Assembly (NCBI GenBank): GCA_910588285.1
Contig: CAJUQB010000012.1
Location: 1,357 to 65,356, forward strand
Direction of reading: 5' to 3'
Length of the DNA stretch: 64,000 nucleotides
Source of the DNA: an uncultured Lachnospiraceae bacterium
Lineage (GTDB): Bacteria; Bacillota; Clostridia; Lachnospirales; Lachnospiraceae
Below the pieces are notes generated by a model. It saw only the letters and a list, made by a program, of their open reading frames with translations. It was not told the origin of the DNA and ran no database searches. Below are positions 9,216 through 15,976 of the stretch, piece by piece (the stretch's first letter is position 1; the number at the start of each line of letters is the position of its first letter). A program made the position numbers and the translations under genes.

Positions 9216-9253
9216 ATACAATCTTCAGTAACAGCTGGAGATTGTATTTTTTT
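9216..9253 (+). terminator. Rho-independent terminator after the esterase gene
   Basis: ATACAATCTTCAG (9216-9228) pairs with CTGGAGATTGTAT (9235-9247) with one mismatch, giving a 13-bp stem and a six-base loop. A run of seven T follows directly. It closes the deglycosidase/esterase unit before the two-component operon. Confidence 0.85.
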
Positions 9254-9272
9254 GCAGCATCTTCCATCTATC

Positions 9273-9304
9273 TTCATACGGAATTCATACGGATATGCTA
9301 TACT
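9273..9304 (+). promoter_or_regulatory. Promoter with OmpR-type direct repeats before the two-component operon
   Basis: TTCATACGGA occurs twice, at 9273-9282 and 9284-9293, with an exact 11-bp period, typical of OmpR/PhoB-family tandem binding sites. An extended -10 TGCTATACT follows at 9296-9304, placing the repeats over the -35 region. The response regulator begins 34 bases downstream, so autoregulation is likely but inferred. Confidence 0.65.
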
Positions 9305-9337
9305 TTATTCCAGAGACAGAGAAAGGCGGAAAACACC

Positions 9338-9997
9338 ATGGAGATTTTATTTTTGGAGGATGAGCTTACCATCCGGGAGGTTTTGACGGAATACATGAAA
9401 ATGCAGGACTATGAGGTTACCTGCGCCGGGGACGGGGAGGAGGCCCTGGAGCTATTACAGAAGCAGCATTTTGACATGGCAGTTCTGGACATTATGGTTC
9501 CCAAGGTCAGCGGCCTTGAGGTGCTCTCCTTTATCAAGGAACACAGGCCCCGGACAGCCACCATTATGCTGACGGCCCTGGATGATGAGAAGACCCAGGT
9601 ACAGGCCTTTAATCTCTATGCCGACGATTATGTCATCAAGCCGGTGTCCCCCATTATCCTGCTGAAACGGATGGAAACCATCCTGCGGCGGGTCAAGCGC
9701 ACAGAGGCGGAGGCGGAGCAGGGGCTGGTGATCCACGGGGAATCCTACCAGGCCTTTTATGACGGCGTGCCTCTGGAGCTGACCTTAAGTGAATTCCTGC
9801 TGCTGCAGGTGCTGGAGGGGGAGCCCAGGCGGGCCTTTACTAGAGAGCAGCTGATTCTTAAGATTTTTAATGAGGATTATGTGGGCAATGACAGAATTAT
9901 TGATGCTCATGTGAAAAATCTTAGGAAAAAGCTTCCGGGAAATTATATCAAAACAGTAATCGGGGTTGGCTATCAATTTCAGAAGGGAGAGGAATGA
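9338..9997 (+). CDS. OmpR/PhoB-family response regulator
   Basis: This 219-residue protein begins MEILFLEDELTIREVL. The receiver domain shows the acidic pair ED at residues 7-8, the phospho-acceptor in AVLDIMVPKVSG near residue 50, and the conserved Lys in YVIKPVSP near residue 100. The C-terminal winged helix (about residues 130-217) ends with the typical NDRIIDAHVKNLRKKL. It is the DNA-binding half of a two-component system whose kinase overlaps its stop codon. The direct repeats at 9273-9293 are its most likely site. ATG 9338 was chosen since the receiver fold starts there; the open frame extends upstream only through non-homologous sequence. Confidence 0.93.
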   Translation: MEILFLEDELTIREVLTEYMKMQDYEVTCAGDGEEALELLQKQHFDMAVLDIMVPKVSGLEVLSFIKEHRPRTATIMLTALDDEKTQVQAFNLYADDYVIKPVSPIILLKRMETILRRVKRTEAEAEQGLVIHGESYQAFYDGVPLELTLSEFLLLQVLEGEPRRAFTREQLILKIFNEDYVGNDRIIDAHVKNLRKKLPGNYIKTVIGVGYQFQKGEE

Positions 9998-11601
9998 TGG
10001 GATTATCAAAAAAAACATTTCTTTACAGTATAATCCTGGCTTCCATTATGGTGGCCCTGGTGGTGGGGTATTTTGTGGCTATGCTGCCCTCCCTGTATGT
10101 GGATTATGTGATGAAGGAGAATCTGGATTCCGTGGTGGAGATCCAGCAGGCCTACATGGCAGAGAAAAGCTTTGATTCCGTAGCTGTCCGGAACCCAACC
10201 TCGGTATATACCCTGGAGGTGCCCAACCAGGGCTCCTTTCTGTATGTGACCGGTACTTTTTTTCAGATGACGATAGAGGTAAAGGATCAGGAGCTTAGGG
10301 AGCTGTTGGATCAGATTCGGGCAGGCCTGGACCTGATGGACGGGGGAGAGGAGGTTCAGGATGCCCTCCGGCGGGAGGAGGGCGCAAGGCTGTGGGAGAA
10401 GCTCAGTGAGAAGCTGATAGCGGAGAATTTGTGGAAGGATACGGCTCCCATTGCCGTCCAGGTGGAGGAAAGGGGGCAGCAGGGGGCTTTTGCAGGGGAA
10501 TATGAGAAAATCCACTGGATCTCGGAGGAGCTCATGGTATATGAGGGAGGGATATCGGACGAAAATTACGGCTACATCACATACGTGGCCATGTCCCGCG
10601 GAAGGGATGGGCTTGTTGTCACCGTCATGCCCACCATGACGCCCCGGATGGATGAGATTACGCCGGTGGTAATGGGGAGCCTGCCTATGATTGTGGCAGT
10701 GGTATTTCTGATGATCCTGGTTTCCTCCCGGTTTTTTGCCAAAAGGATTGTAGATCCAGTGATCCGCCTGGCGGGATATGCAAAGAGCGCCAGTCTGGCG
10801 GAGCATTTTGAAATAGCACCCTTTGAAACAAACAGCAGGGATGAGATCGGGGAATTGAGCAGGGAGATTTCCCAATTGTATGAAAAGCTTTCGGACAGCT
10901 ATCGGAGGCTGGAGGAGAAAAACCAGGCCCTGAAGGAGGAAAACGTAAGGCAGGAGGTGTTCCTGCGGGCATCGGCCCATCAGCTGAAAACCCCCATTTC
11001 GGCAGCCCTTCTGCTGGTGGCAGGAATGACGGATCAGATAGGGAAATACAAGGACACCCAAAAATACCTTCCCAAGGTAAAGGAGCAGCTGTTGTCCATG
11101 AAACGGACAGTGGAGGATATTCTGTACCTGAATTACCATGTGGATCAGATGGAGCAGGAGGAGGTGGCAGTGGAACAGCTGGCCCAGGAGCTGGCTGCAG
11201 CCTATGCCCCCCAGATTGAGGAAAAGCAGCTGACCGTTGCCATCCAGGGCAGGGGCATTGTGGTAAGCGACCGGGAGCTTTTGAAAAAAATCCTGGATAA
11301 CCTGTTCTCCAATGCCGTCCAGTATACGCCGGTGGGAAAGCAGATTGAGGTGACTGTGAGCCAGAGGGAATGCAGGATCAAGAACAGCGGGGCGGCCATT
11401 GGGGAGGAGCTTCTGCCCAATATCTTTGAACCCTTTGTCACCAGCCAGGCAAGCGGCAGCGGAAAGGGACTGGGGCTGTATGTGGCAGCCTATTACAGCC
11501 GGGCGGCCGGGTACAGGCTTACCCTGGAGAACCAGGAGGACGGCGTCCTGGCAAGGCTTTGGTTTGCAGAGAAAATGAGAGAGCAGAAAGAGAGGGAGTA
11601 A
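9994..11601 (+). CDS. Membrane sensor histidine kinase
   Basis: This 535-residue kinase has a transmembrane helix near residues 8-30, a roughly 190-residue extracytoplasmic sensor domain and a second helix near residues 223-245. A HAMP-like linker and coiled coil follow, then a HisKA domain with the phospho-acceptor in SAHQLKTPIS. The ATPase domain has the N box ILDNLFSNAVQYT and a G box GSGKGLGLYV. ATG 9994 overlaps the regulator stop. The sensor is large, so a direct external ligand or the ABC permease downstream could be sensed; the ligand is unknown. With the ABC genes it resembles two-component/ABC modules that respond to envelope-active compounds, which is inference. Confidence 0.92.
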   Translation: MMGLSKKTFLYSIILASIMVALVVGYFVAMLPSLYVDYVMKENLDSVVEIQQAYMAEKSFDSVAVRNPTSVYTLEVPNQGSFLYVTGTFFQMTIEVKDQELRELLDQIRAGLDLMDGGEEVQDALRREEGARLWEKLSEKLIAENLWKDTAPIAVQVEERGQQGAFAGEYEKIHWISEELMVYEGGISDENYGYITYVAMSRGRDGLVVTVMPTMTPRMDEITPVVMGSLPMIVAVVFLMILVSSRFFAKRIVDPVIRLAGYAKSASLAEHFEIAPFETNSRDEIGELSREISQLYEKLSDSYRRLEEKNQALKEENVRQEVFLRASAHQLKTPISAALLLVAGMTDQIGKYKDTQKYLPKVKEQLLSMKRTVEDILYLNYHVDQMEQEEVAVEQLAQELAAAYAPQIEEKQLTVAIQGRGIVVSDRELLKKILDNLFSNAVQYTPVGKQIEVTVSQRECRIKNSGAAIGEELLPNIFEPFVTSQASGSGKGLGLYVAAYYSRAAGYRLTLENQEDGVLARLWFAEKMREQKERE

Positions 11602-11602
11602 T

Positions 11603-12484
11603 ATGCTGCTGACAGTGAAACAGATGCAGGTGAATTATGGAAGCCAGAGGGCTCTGGACATTACCAGGCCCATTGTATTTGGCGAGGGGGAACGGATCGG
11701 TGTCATTGGCTCCAATGGGGCAGGAAAAAGCACCCTGGTCAAGGCACTCCTGGGGCTGGTCCCTTATCAGGGGAGCGTGGTCACACAGCTTAAGAAAGAA
11801 GACATGGCGGTGCATATGCAATATAATGAGTATGCCCAGACCATGGCGGTAAAGCACATCATGGAAATGCTTTTGAACACCAGGATCAGGGAAAACAGGG
11901 AGCTTTTGGATTTGATTGCCTTTTTTGGATTTGAGGGCTGCCTGAATAAGCGGTATCGGGCTCTGTCCGGCGGGGAGAAGCAGAAATTTACCATTATTCT
12001 GGTGATGATGCAGAAGGCCAGGCTGACCATTTATGATGAGGTCACCTCCGGGCTGGACTTTGAAACACGCCAAAGGCTGATGGAAAGGCTGGTGAAATGG
12101 TATCAGGACAAGGAGGATACGCTGCTGGTGATTTCCCATTACTATGATGAGCTGGAGCATCTGGCCGACAAGCTTCTGGTGCTGGATCAGGGCAGGGTGG
12201 TTGCCTATGGCGGGAAGGATGAGCTGTTCCATACCTACTGCGGGAGGGTGATCTATGTCATAGACAACCAGGAGGCAAACAGAAAGATAGCCGCGGGATT
12301 TCGTCTGATCAAAGCCCCGGAGCATCTCCTTGCCATATCGGCAGGGAGCAGGGAGGAGGAGGAAAAAATCACTTCCGTTTTGTTGAACAATGACGTGAAT
12401 TTTAAGAGGAGCCATTCGGATATGGAAATTATGTTTATGAACGCCAAGGAGCGGTTTTATCAGGAACAGGAGGGACAGTTATGA
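11603..12484 (+). CDS. ABC transporter ATP-binding protein
   Basis: This 293-residue ATPase has Walker A GSNGAGKST near residue 37, signature LSGGEKQKF near residue 118, Walker B LTIYDEVTSGLD and the H-loop VISHYYDE. The last 80 residues form a C-terminal extension after the core nucleotide-binding domain. The start follows GAGAGGGAGTAAT and lies one base after the kinase stop, so it is part of the same operon. Together with the next gene it forms a two-component ABC-2 type exporter. Its cargo is unknown; placement after a sensor kinase suggests efflux of a toxic or signalling compound. Confidence 0.9.
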   Translation: MLLTVKQMQVNYGSQRALDITRPIVFGEGERIGVIGSNGAGKSTLVKALLGLVPYQGSVVTQLKKEDMAVHMQYNEYAQTMAVKHIMEMLLNTRIRENRELLDLIAFFGFEGCLNKRYRALSGGEKQKFTIILVMMQKARLTIYDEVTSGLDFETRQRLMERLVKWYQDKEDTLLVISHYYDELEHLADKLLVLDQGRVVAYGGKDELFHTYCGRVIYVIDNQEANRKIAAGFRLIKAPEHLLAISAGSREEEEKITSVLLNNDVNFKRSHSDMEIMFMNAKERFYQEQEGQL

Positions 12485-13263
12485 AGAAGAGCAGTGGGAA
12501 GAGATGCAATTGCAGGATGGTTTTTTATGAGCTGCGGAATATCAATGGCAATCTGATGCCCCATTTTTTCGGAATTATATTTCCGAATATCATGTGTTTC
12601 CTGCTGTCCCAAACAGTGATCAGCCAGGTCCCGGAGGCCGCCCGGGAAACAGCGAATACATCGCTTATGCTGTCTTTGAGCCTGGTGATCCCCATGTCCA
12701 TTATGTTCCTGGGATACGGCGCTCTGTATGCCCAGGAGGTGGAGCGGGAGATCCCTCTTAGGATGCGCCTGTTTGGGTATGGGGTGGGGGCAGAGGTCCT
12801 GGCAAAGGTCATTGCCCATTTGATTTTCATGACCTTTGCCCTTACTGTGTATGGCCTGTTTCAGGGGCTGGTGATGGATATGAAAAGGCCCACAGTCCAA
12901 GCGTTTCTTGGCTGGATTCTCTCCCTGTACCTGATCGGGGGTGTCTGCCTGGTGCTGGCCCACGGGATTGCCGGGATTTGCCGGAAGTTCAGCCTGACCT
13001 TTGGGATTGATATGATCCTGTATTTTATGATCATGATCCTGACGGGAATGATGGGAATCAAAACAGACCAGCTGCCCAAGGGGCTGCAGAAATGTGCGGC
13101 GCTGCTGCCTATGACCCATATCAGCAACGATTATGTGGATTTCTGGCTGGGAGGGAGCTATCGTTTCATGCCCTTGCTCCAGTCCTTCCTCTTCCTGGGA
13201 GCAGCAGCCGGGATTGTGCTGCTGATTTCCAATCATACCAGCCGCAGGCAGAATCGGGTGTAA
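12481..13263 (+). CDS. ABC-2 type transporter permease
   Basis: This 260-residue membrane protein has about six hydrophobic segments, in the usual pattern of ABC-2 permeases. Examples are MLSLSLVIPMSIMFLGYGA, ILSLYLIGGVCLVLAHGI and DMILYFMIMILTGMMG. Its ATG overlaps the stop of the ATPase gene (ATGA at 12481), so the two are made together. A hairpin follows the stop. No substrate can be predicted from the sequence. It is the last gene of the regulator-kinase-ATPase-permease operon. Confidence 0.87.
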   Translation: MKKSSGKRCNCRMVFYELRNINGNLMPHFFGIIFPNIMCFLLSQTVISQVPEAARETANTSLMLSLSLVIPMSIMFLGYGALYAQEVEREIPLRMRLFGYGVGAEVLAKVIAHLIFMTFALTVYGLFQGLVMDMKRPTVQAFLGWILSLYLIGGVCLVLAHGIAGICRKFSLTFGIDMILYFMIMILTGMMGIKTDQLPKGLQKCAALLPMTHISNDYVDFWLGGSYRFMPLLQSFLFLGAAAGIVLLISNHTSRRQNRV

Positions 13264-13268
13264 AAGGG

Positions 13269-13305
13269 AGCTGCTGTACGCAGATTTTGTGCGCGTACAG
13301 CAGCT
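13269..13305 (+). terminator. Strong hairpin after the ABC permease, probable transcription end
   Basis: AGCTGCTGTACGC (13269-13281) pairs perfectly with GCGTACAGCAGCT (13293-13305), a 13-bp stem with an 11-base loop. No T-run follows, so it may act as an mRNA-stabilising or Rho-assisted end rather than a classic intrinsic terminator. Confidence 0.55.
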
Positions 13306-13349
13306 GCATATATGGGTGGTGAATTCAGACTTAAAAATGAGAAAACTAT

Positions 13350-13378
13350 TTGTCAGAAGACATGAGGTATGATATATT
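13350..13378 (+). promoter_or_regulatory. Sigma-70-type promoter for the DUF362 gene
   Basis: TTGTCA (13350-13355) and TATATT (13373-13378) are separated by exactly 17 bases, 40 bases before the start codon of the downstream gene. Confidence 0.65.
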
Positions 13379-13418
13379 TAATATACTACAGACAAATCGT
13401 TCAGAAGGGAGCAACAAA

Positions 13419-14528
13419 ATGATGGAAAAAGCAAAGGTTTATTTTACCACCTTTAAAACAAGCTATACAGAGAATATCCCGCAAAAGCTGCAGCGGCTGA
13501 TCCGTACTGCCGGAATCGGGCAGATTGATTTCAGCGACAAATATGCTGCGGTTAAGATCCATTTCGGCGAGCTGGGCAACCTGGCCTTTCTGAGGCCCAA
13601 TTATGCAAAGGCAGTAGTGGATGTGGTGAAGGAGCTGGGGGGGAAGGCATTTCTCACGGACTGCAATACCTTATATGTGGGCAGCCGCAAGAACGCCCTG
13701 GATCACATGGACACTGCCTATGAGAATGGATTTACACCCCTTTCCACTGGCTGTCATGTGATGATTGCAGACGGCCTTAAGGGCACGGATGAGGCCCTGG
13801 TTCCGGTGGATGGGGAGTATGTGACAGAGGCCAAGATCGGCCGGGCTCTGATGGATGCGGATATTGTGATATCCCTGACCCATTTCAAGGGCCATGAGGC
13901 TACCGGATTCGGCGGGACCTTAAAGAACATCGGAATGGGCGGCGGCTCCCGCGCCGGCAAGATGGAGATGCATTCTCAGGGCAAGCCCAACGTGAACCAG
14001 AAGCACTGTATTGGCTGCGGCATGTGCACCAGAGTCTGTGCCCATGACGGAATCTCTGTGGCAGATAAGAAGGCGTTCATTGATCATGAGAAATGCGTGG
14101 GCTGCGGGCGCTGCGTTGGAGTGTGCCCCAAGGATGCGGTGCGCCCAGCCTTTGACGCCAGCAATGATGTGCTCAATTATAAGATTGCCGAGTATACCAA
14201 GGCAGTGTGCCAGGGACGTCCCTGCTTCCATATATCCATTGTCTGCGACGTGTCGCCCAACTGTGACTGTCATGCGGAGAATGACATTCCGATTATTCCA
14301 AATGTGGGGATGTTTGCTTCCTTTGACCCGGTGGCCCTGGATATGGCTTGTGTGGATGCCTGCAACCGCCAGCCGGTGATTGGCGGCAGCGTGATCGGCA
14401 GCCAGGAGCACGCAGAGGACCATGATCATTTTCATGCGGCTCATCCGGATACCAACTGGCGTTCCTGCGTGGAGCATGCTCAGAAGATTGGGCTGGGGAC
14501 AATGGAGTATGAGTTGATTGAGATTTGA
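13419..14528 (+). CDS. DUF362 protein with two 4Fe-4S ferredoxin clusters
   Basis: This 369-residue protein starts at ATG 13419 behind AAGGGAGC. The N-terminal 190 residues match the DUF362 domain (segments such as AAVKIHFGELGN and VISLTHFKGHEATGFGGTLKN). Two ferredoxin motifs follow, CIGCGMCTRVCAHDG and CVGCGRCVGVCPKDA, each with CxxCxxCxxxC spacing, and the DUF362 fold resumes after them. Members are cytoplasmic iron-sulfur proteins, often annotated as ferredoxins or corrinoid-linked; the reaction is unknown. It has its own promoter and terminator, so it is a single-gene unit. Confidence 0.88.
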   Translation: MMEKAKVYFTTFKTSYTENIPQKLQRLIRTAGIGQIDFSDKYAAVKIHFGELGNLAFLRPNYAKAVVDVVKELGGKAFLTDCNTLYVGSRKNALDHMDTAYENGFTPLSTGCHVMIADGLKGTDEALVPVDGEYVTEAKIGRALMDADIVISLTHFKGHEATGFGGTLKNIGMGGGSRAGKMEMHSQGKPNVNQKHCIGCGMCTRVCAHDGISVADKKAFIDHEKCVGCGRCVGVCPKDAVRPAFDASNDVLNYKIAEYTKAVCQGRPCFHISIVCDVSPNCDCHAENDIPIIPNVGMFASFDPVALDMACVDACNRQPVIGGSVIGSQEHAEDHDHFHAAHPDTNWRSCVEHAQKIGLGTMEYELIEI

Positions 14529-14553
14529 CCTTTGCCCTCCGGGCGGGATCGCA

Positions 14554-14616
14554 CTGCGGCGGAGAAGAAATATATCGCTAAAGCGATCCGCCGCAGGCGG
14601 GGAATCCTGCTTTTTT
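14554..14616 (+). terminator. Composite hairpin terminator after the DUF362 gene
   Basis: CTGCGGCGG (14554-14562) pairs with CCGCCGCAG (14588-14596), and an inner hairpin ATCGCT/AGCGAT (14574-14579 with 14582-14587) sits in its loop. Six T follow at 14611-14616, slightly away from the stem. Confidence 0.55.
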
Positions 14617-14618
14617 GA

Positions 14619-14627
14619 TGTTATAAT
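14619..14627 (+). promoter_or_regulatory. Extended -10 promoter for the recombinase gene
   Basis: TGTTATAAT at 14619-14627 is a perfect extended -10 element (TGnTATAAT). No good -35 is visible, as often with extended -10 promoters. It lies about 135 bases before the recombinase start, leaving a leader that contains the 16-bp inverted repeat. Confidence 0.55.
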
Positions 14628-14644
14628 AGTATGATGATGTTGGG

Positions 14645-14707
14645 GGCAAACAGGGCTTTTTTAATTGTGCCATTTGCCAATATCAGTTCCGAAAAGCCCT
14701 GTTTGCC
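14645..14707. repeat. Perfect 16-bp inverted repeat in the recombinase leader
   Basis: GGCAAACAGGGCTTTT (14645-14660) is the exact reverse complement of 14692-14707, with 31 bases between. It lies in the transcribed leader of the recombinase. It could be a large RNA stem-loop controlling expression or a protein-binding site. The spacing is too short for DNA inversion by itself. Confidence 0.85.
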
Positions 14708-14761
14708 GGGCAGCTCATAGTATCGGGAGATTACCATCATGAAAGTCAGGAGGAACAAAGG

Positions 14762-15613
14762 ATGAGAGCAACGAGATGTATATGCAATGATGAAACGATT
14801 TATCATTTGGAACAGAGAATGCGCGAGGAAGAAAAAAGCAAAGCCACCATGGAAAAGTATTGTCACGATGTCCGTGCCTTTCTCCATTATATCGGAGAGG
14901 AAAAGGTGCTCTCGAAGGAATTGGTAATTACTTATAAGAATTATCTGGGGGAGCGCTATGAGGTCAGCAGTGCCAATTCCATGCTGGCTGCCCTCAATTA
15001 TTTCCTTCGCTTTATTGGCCGGGAGGACTGTATTGTGAAGTCATTCCGGATCCAGAAGGAAGCATTCCGAAGCCGTGAGCAGGAGCTGACCCGGGAGGAA
15101 TATCTGAAGCTGCTGGAGGAGGCCCGAAAAAGGGGGGACGAGCGGCTCTACATGATTATGCAGACCATCTGCGCCACAGGCATCCGGATCAGCGAGCTTC
15201 CTTTTATTACCGTTGCCTCCCTCCAGAGCAGAAGGGCCCGGGTGTTATTAAAAGGGAAGACAAGGACAGTGCTTCTGCCTCTGGAGCTGTGTAATAAGCT
15301 GAAGAATTATGCAGCAAAGCAGGGAATTGAAGCCGGCAGTGTGTTCGTTACCAGAAGCGGGCGGCCGGTAGACCGCAGCAATATCTTCCATGCCATGAAG
15401 AAGCTCTGCCAGAATGCGGAGGTGGCGGAAACGAAGGTATATCCTCATAACCTGCGCCATTTGTTTGCAGTGACCTTCTACAAAGAAGAACGGGATATTT
15501 GTCACCTGGCTGACCTGCTGGGGCATTCCAATATCAATACCACTCGAATCTATACCTTGATCAGCTGTGAGGAACAGGAGCGACAGCTGGACAGTCTGTG
15601 TCTGTGTCAATGA
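14762..15613 (+). CDS. Tyrosine recombinase, probable invertase of the adjacent promoter element
   Basis: This 283-residue enzyme has an N-terminal core-binding (SAM-like) domain and a C-terminal catalytic domain. All tyrosine recombinase residues are visible: R142 in ATGIRISEL, a Lys at 164 or 166 in KGKTRTV, H229 and R232 in PHNLRH, H255 in LLGHSNINTT and the nucleophile Y264 in TRIYT. It stands alone, with no phage genes, excisionase or att-like duplication around it. It ends five bases before an inverted-repeat pair that flanks a promoter. That arrangement is typical of dedicated DNA invertases controlling surface polysaccharides. ATG 14762 follows AGGAGG at about ten bases. Confidence 0.92.
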   Translation: MRATRCICNDETIYHLEQRMREEEKSKATMEKYCHDVRAFLHYIGEEKVLSKELVITYKNYLGERYEVSSANSMLAALNYFLRFIGREDCIVKSFRIQKEAFRSREQELTREEYLKLLEEARKRGDERLYMIMQTICATGIRISELPFITVASLQSRRARVLLKGKTRTVLLPLELCNKLKNYAAKQGIEAGSVFVTRSGRPVDRSNIFHAMKKLCQNAEVAETKVYPHNLRHLFAVTFYKEERDICHLADLLGHSNINTTRIYTLISCEEQERQLDSLCLCQ

Positions 15614-15618
15614 AAAGT

Positions 15619-15643
15619 ACCTCATAATGTTTATTATGTGGTA
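15619..15643 (+). repeat. Left 25-bp inverted repeat of the invertible element
   Basis: This is the exact reverse complement of 15921-15945. Internally it is a recombinase-type core site. The arms are ACCTCATAAT (15619-15628) and ATTATGTGGT (15633-15642), the latter the complement of ACCACATAAT. They flank an asymmetric centre GTTT that would fix direction. It also forms a hairpin with flanking AAAAGT/ACTTTT that can serve as a terminator for the recombinase gene. Confidence 0.92.
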
Positions 15644-15649
15644 CTTTTG

Positions 15650-15700
15650 CACAAAAAAATTCCGGTGATCCGGCAGCAGGCCGGATCCCGGCGTTTTGTT
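15650..15700. terminator. Bidirectional hairpin terminator inside the invertible element
   Basis: GATCCGGC (15667-15674) pairs with GCCGGATC (15680-15687), extended by CCGG/CCGG. An A-run lies on the left (15652-15658) and a TTTTGTT on the right (15694-15700). It could therefore stop transcription in either orientation, preventing read-through from the recombinase into the operon. Confidence 0.65.
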
Positions 15701-15869
15701 AGAATATCGAAATTATATATTTGTTCAACCCTTTTTTTCTGCTTTTTTGACGCATTTTTTGACAGTACAGATGCTATACTTTTCTAAAATGCGGATAAAT
15801 CTTATGTGAGTATTCCTATAAATGTCGCTGTATTTTCTTTGCCTATAACTCATGACTCCCAAAATTTTG

Positions 15870-15898
15870 TTGAATTGCTTACAGATATGTATTATAAT
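15870..15898 (+). promoter_or_regulatory. Outward promoter of the invertible element
   Basis: TTGAAT (15870-15875) and TATAAT (15893-15898) are separated by exactly 17 bases, nearly consensus. Transcription would begin around 15905 and run through the right repeat into the regulator gene. A second, weaker extended -10 (TGCTATACT, 15772-15780) points the same way. Upstream of it, TTTTTTGAC occurs twice with a 12-bp period. Confidence 0.75.
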
Positions 15899-15920
15899 AA
15901 TTCAGACAATAAAGGATTTT

Positions 15921-15945
15921 TACCACATAATAAACATTATGAGGT
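15921..15945 (-). repeat. Right 25-bp inverted repeat of the invertible element
   Basis: This is the exact reverse complement of 15619-15643. Identity stops sharply at both ends, with flanking bases differing from the left copy, so the repeat is the recombination site and not part of a longer duplication. It lies in the 5' leader of the BTAD regulator mRNA. Confidence 0.92.
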
Positions 15946-15976
15946 TACAGAAGGAAAGCAGTGGAGTAACGGAGTT

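Larger units (their letters stand above)
15619..15945. promoter_or_regulatory. Invertible promoter element (phase switch) upstream of the exopolysaccharide locus
   Basis: A 327-bp segment is bounded by two perfect 25-bp inverted repeats and encloses 277 bp. The inside is AT-rich. It carries a hairpin terminator near the left end and a near-consensus promoter (15870-15898) near the right end that points rightward, out of the element. The BTAD regulator starts 31 bases beyond the right repeat, followed by the exopolysaccharide operon. The recombinase gene ends five bases before the left repeat. Inversion would turn the promoter towards the 3' end of the recombinase and leave the operon without it. 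As assembled, the switch is ON. Inversion itself is inferred from architecture. Confidence 0.85.

Noticed and set aside
9118..9337. A riboswitch or T-box in the gap before the regulator
   Set aside because: Only a terminator hairpin and a promoter with direct repeats are visible; no conserved riboswitch core was recognised.
14645..14707. The 16-bp inverted repeat as a second invertible segment
   Set aside because: Only 31 bases lie between the arms, too little for recombinase synapsis, and no promoter is inside; it resembles an RNA stem.
14762..15613. The tyrosine recombinase as remnant of a prophage or integrative element
   Set aside because: No phage, conjugation or excisionase genes or tRNA att site are nearby, while perfect inverted sites flank a promoter next to it.
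15759..15780. TTGACA with TATACT as a standard promoter in the switch
   Set aside because: Spacing is only ten bases; the TATACT may work only as an extended -10 element, so the 15870-15898 promoter is preferred.
15806..15976. A longer N-terminus for the BTAD regulator
   Set aside because: It would begin inside the invertible element, upstream of the predicted transcription start, and the extra residues show no domain; ATG 15977 fits the winged-helix start.
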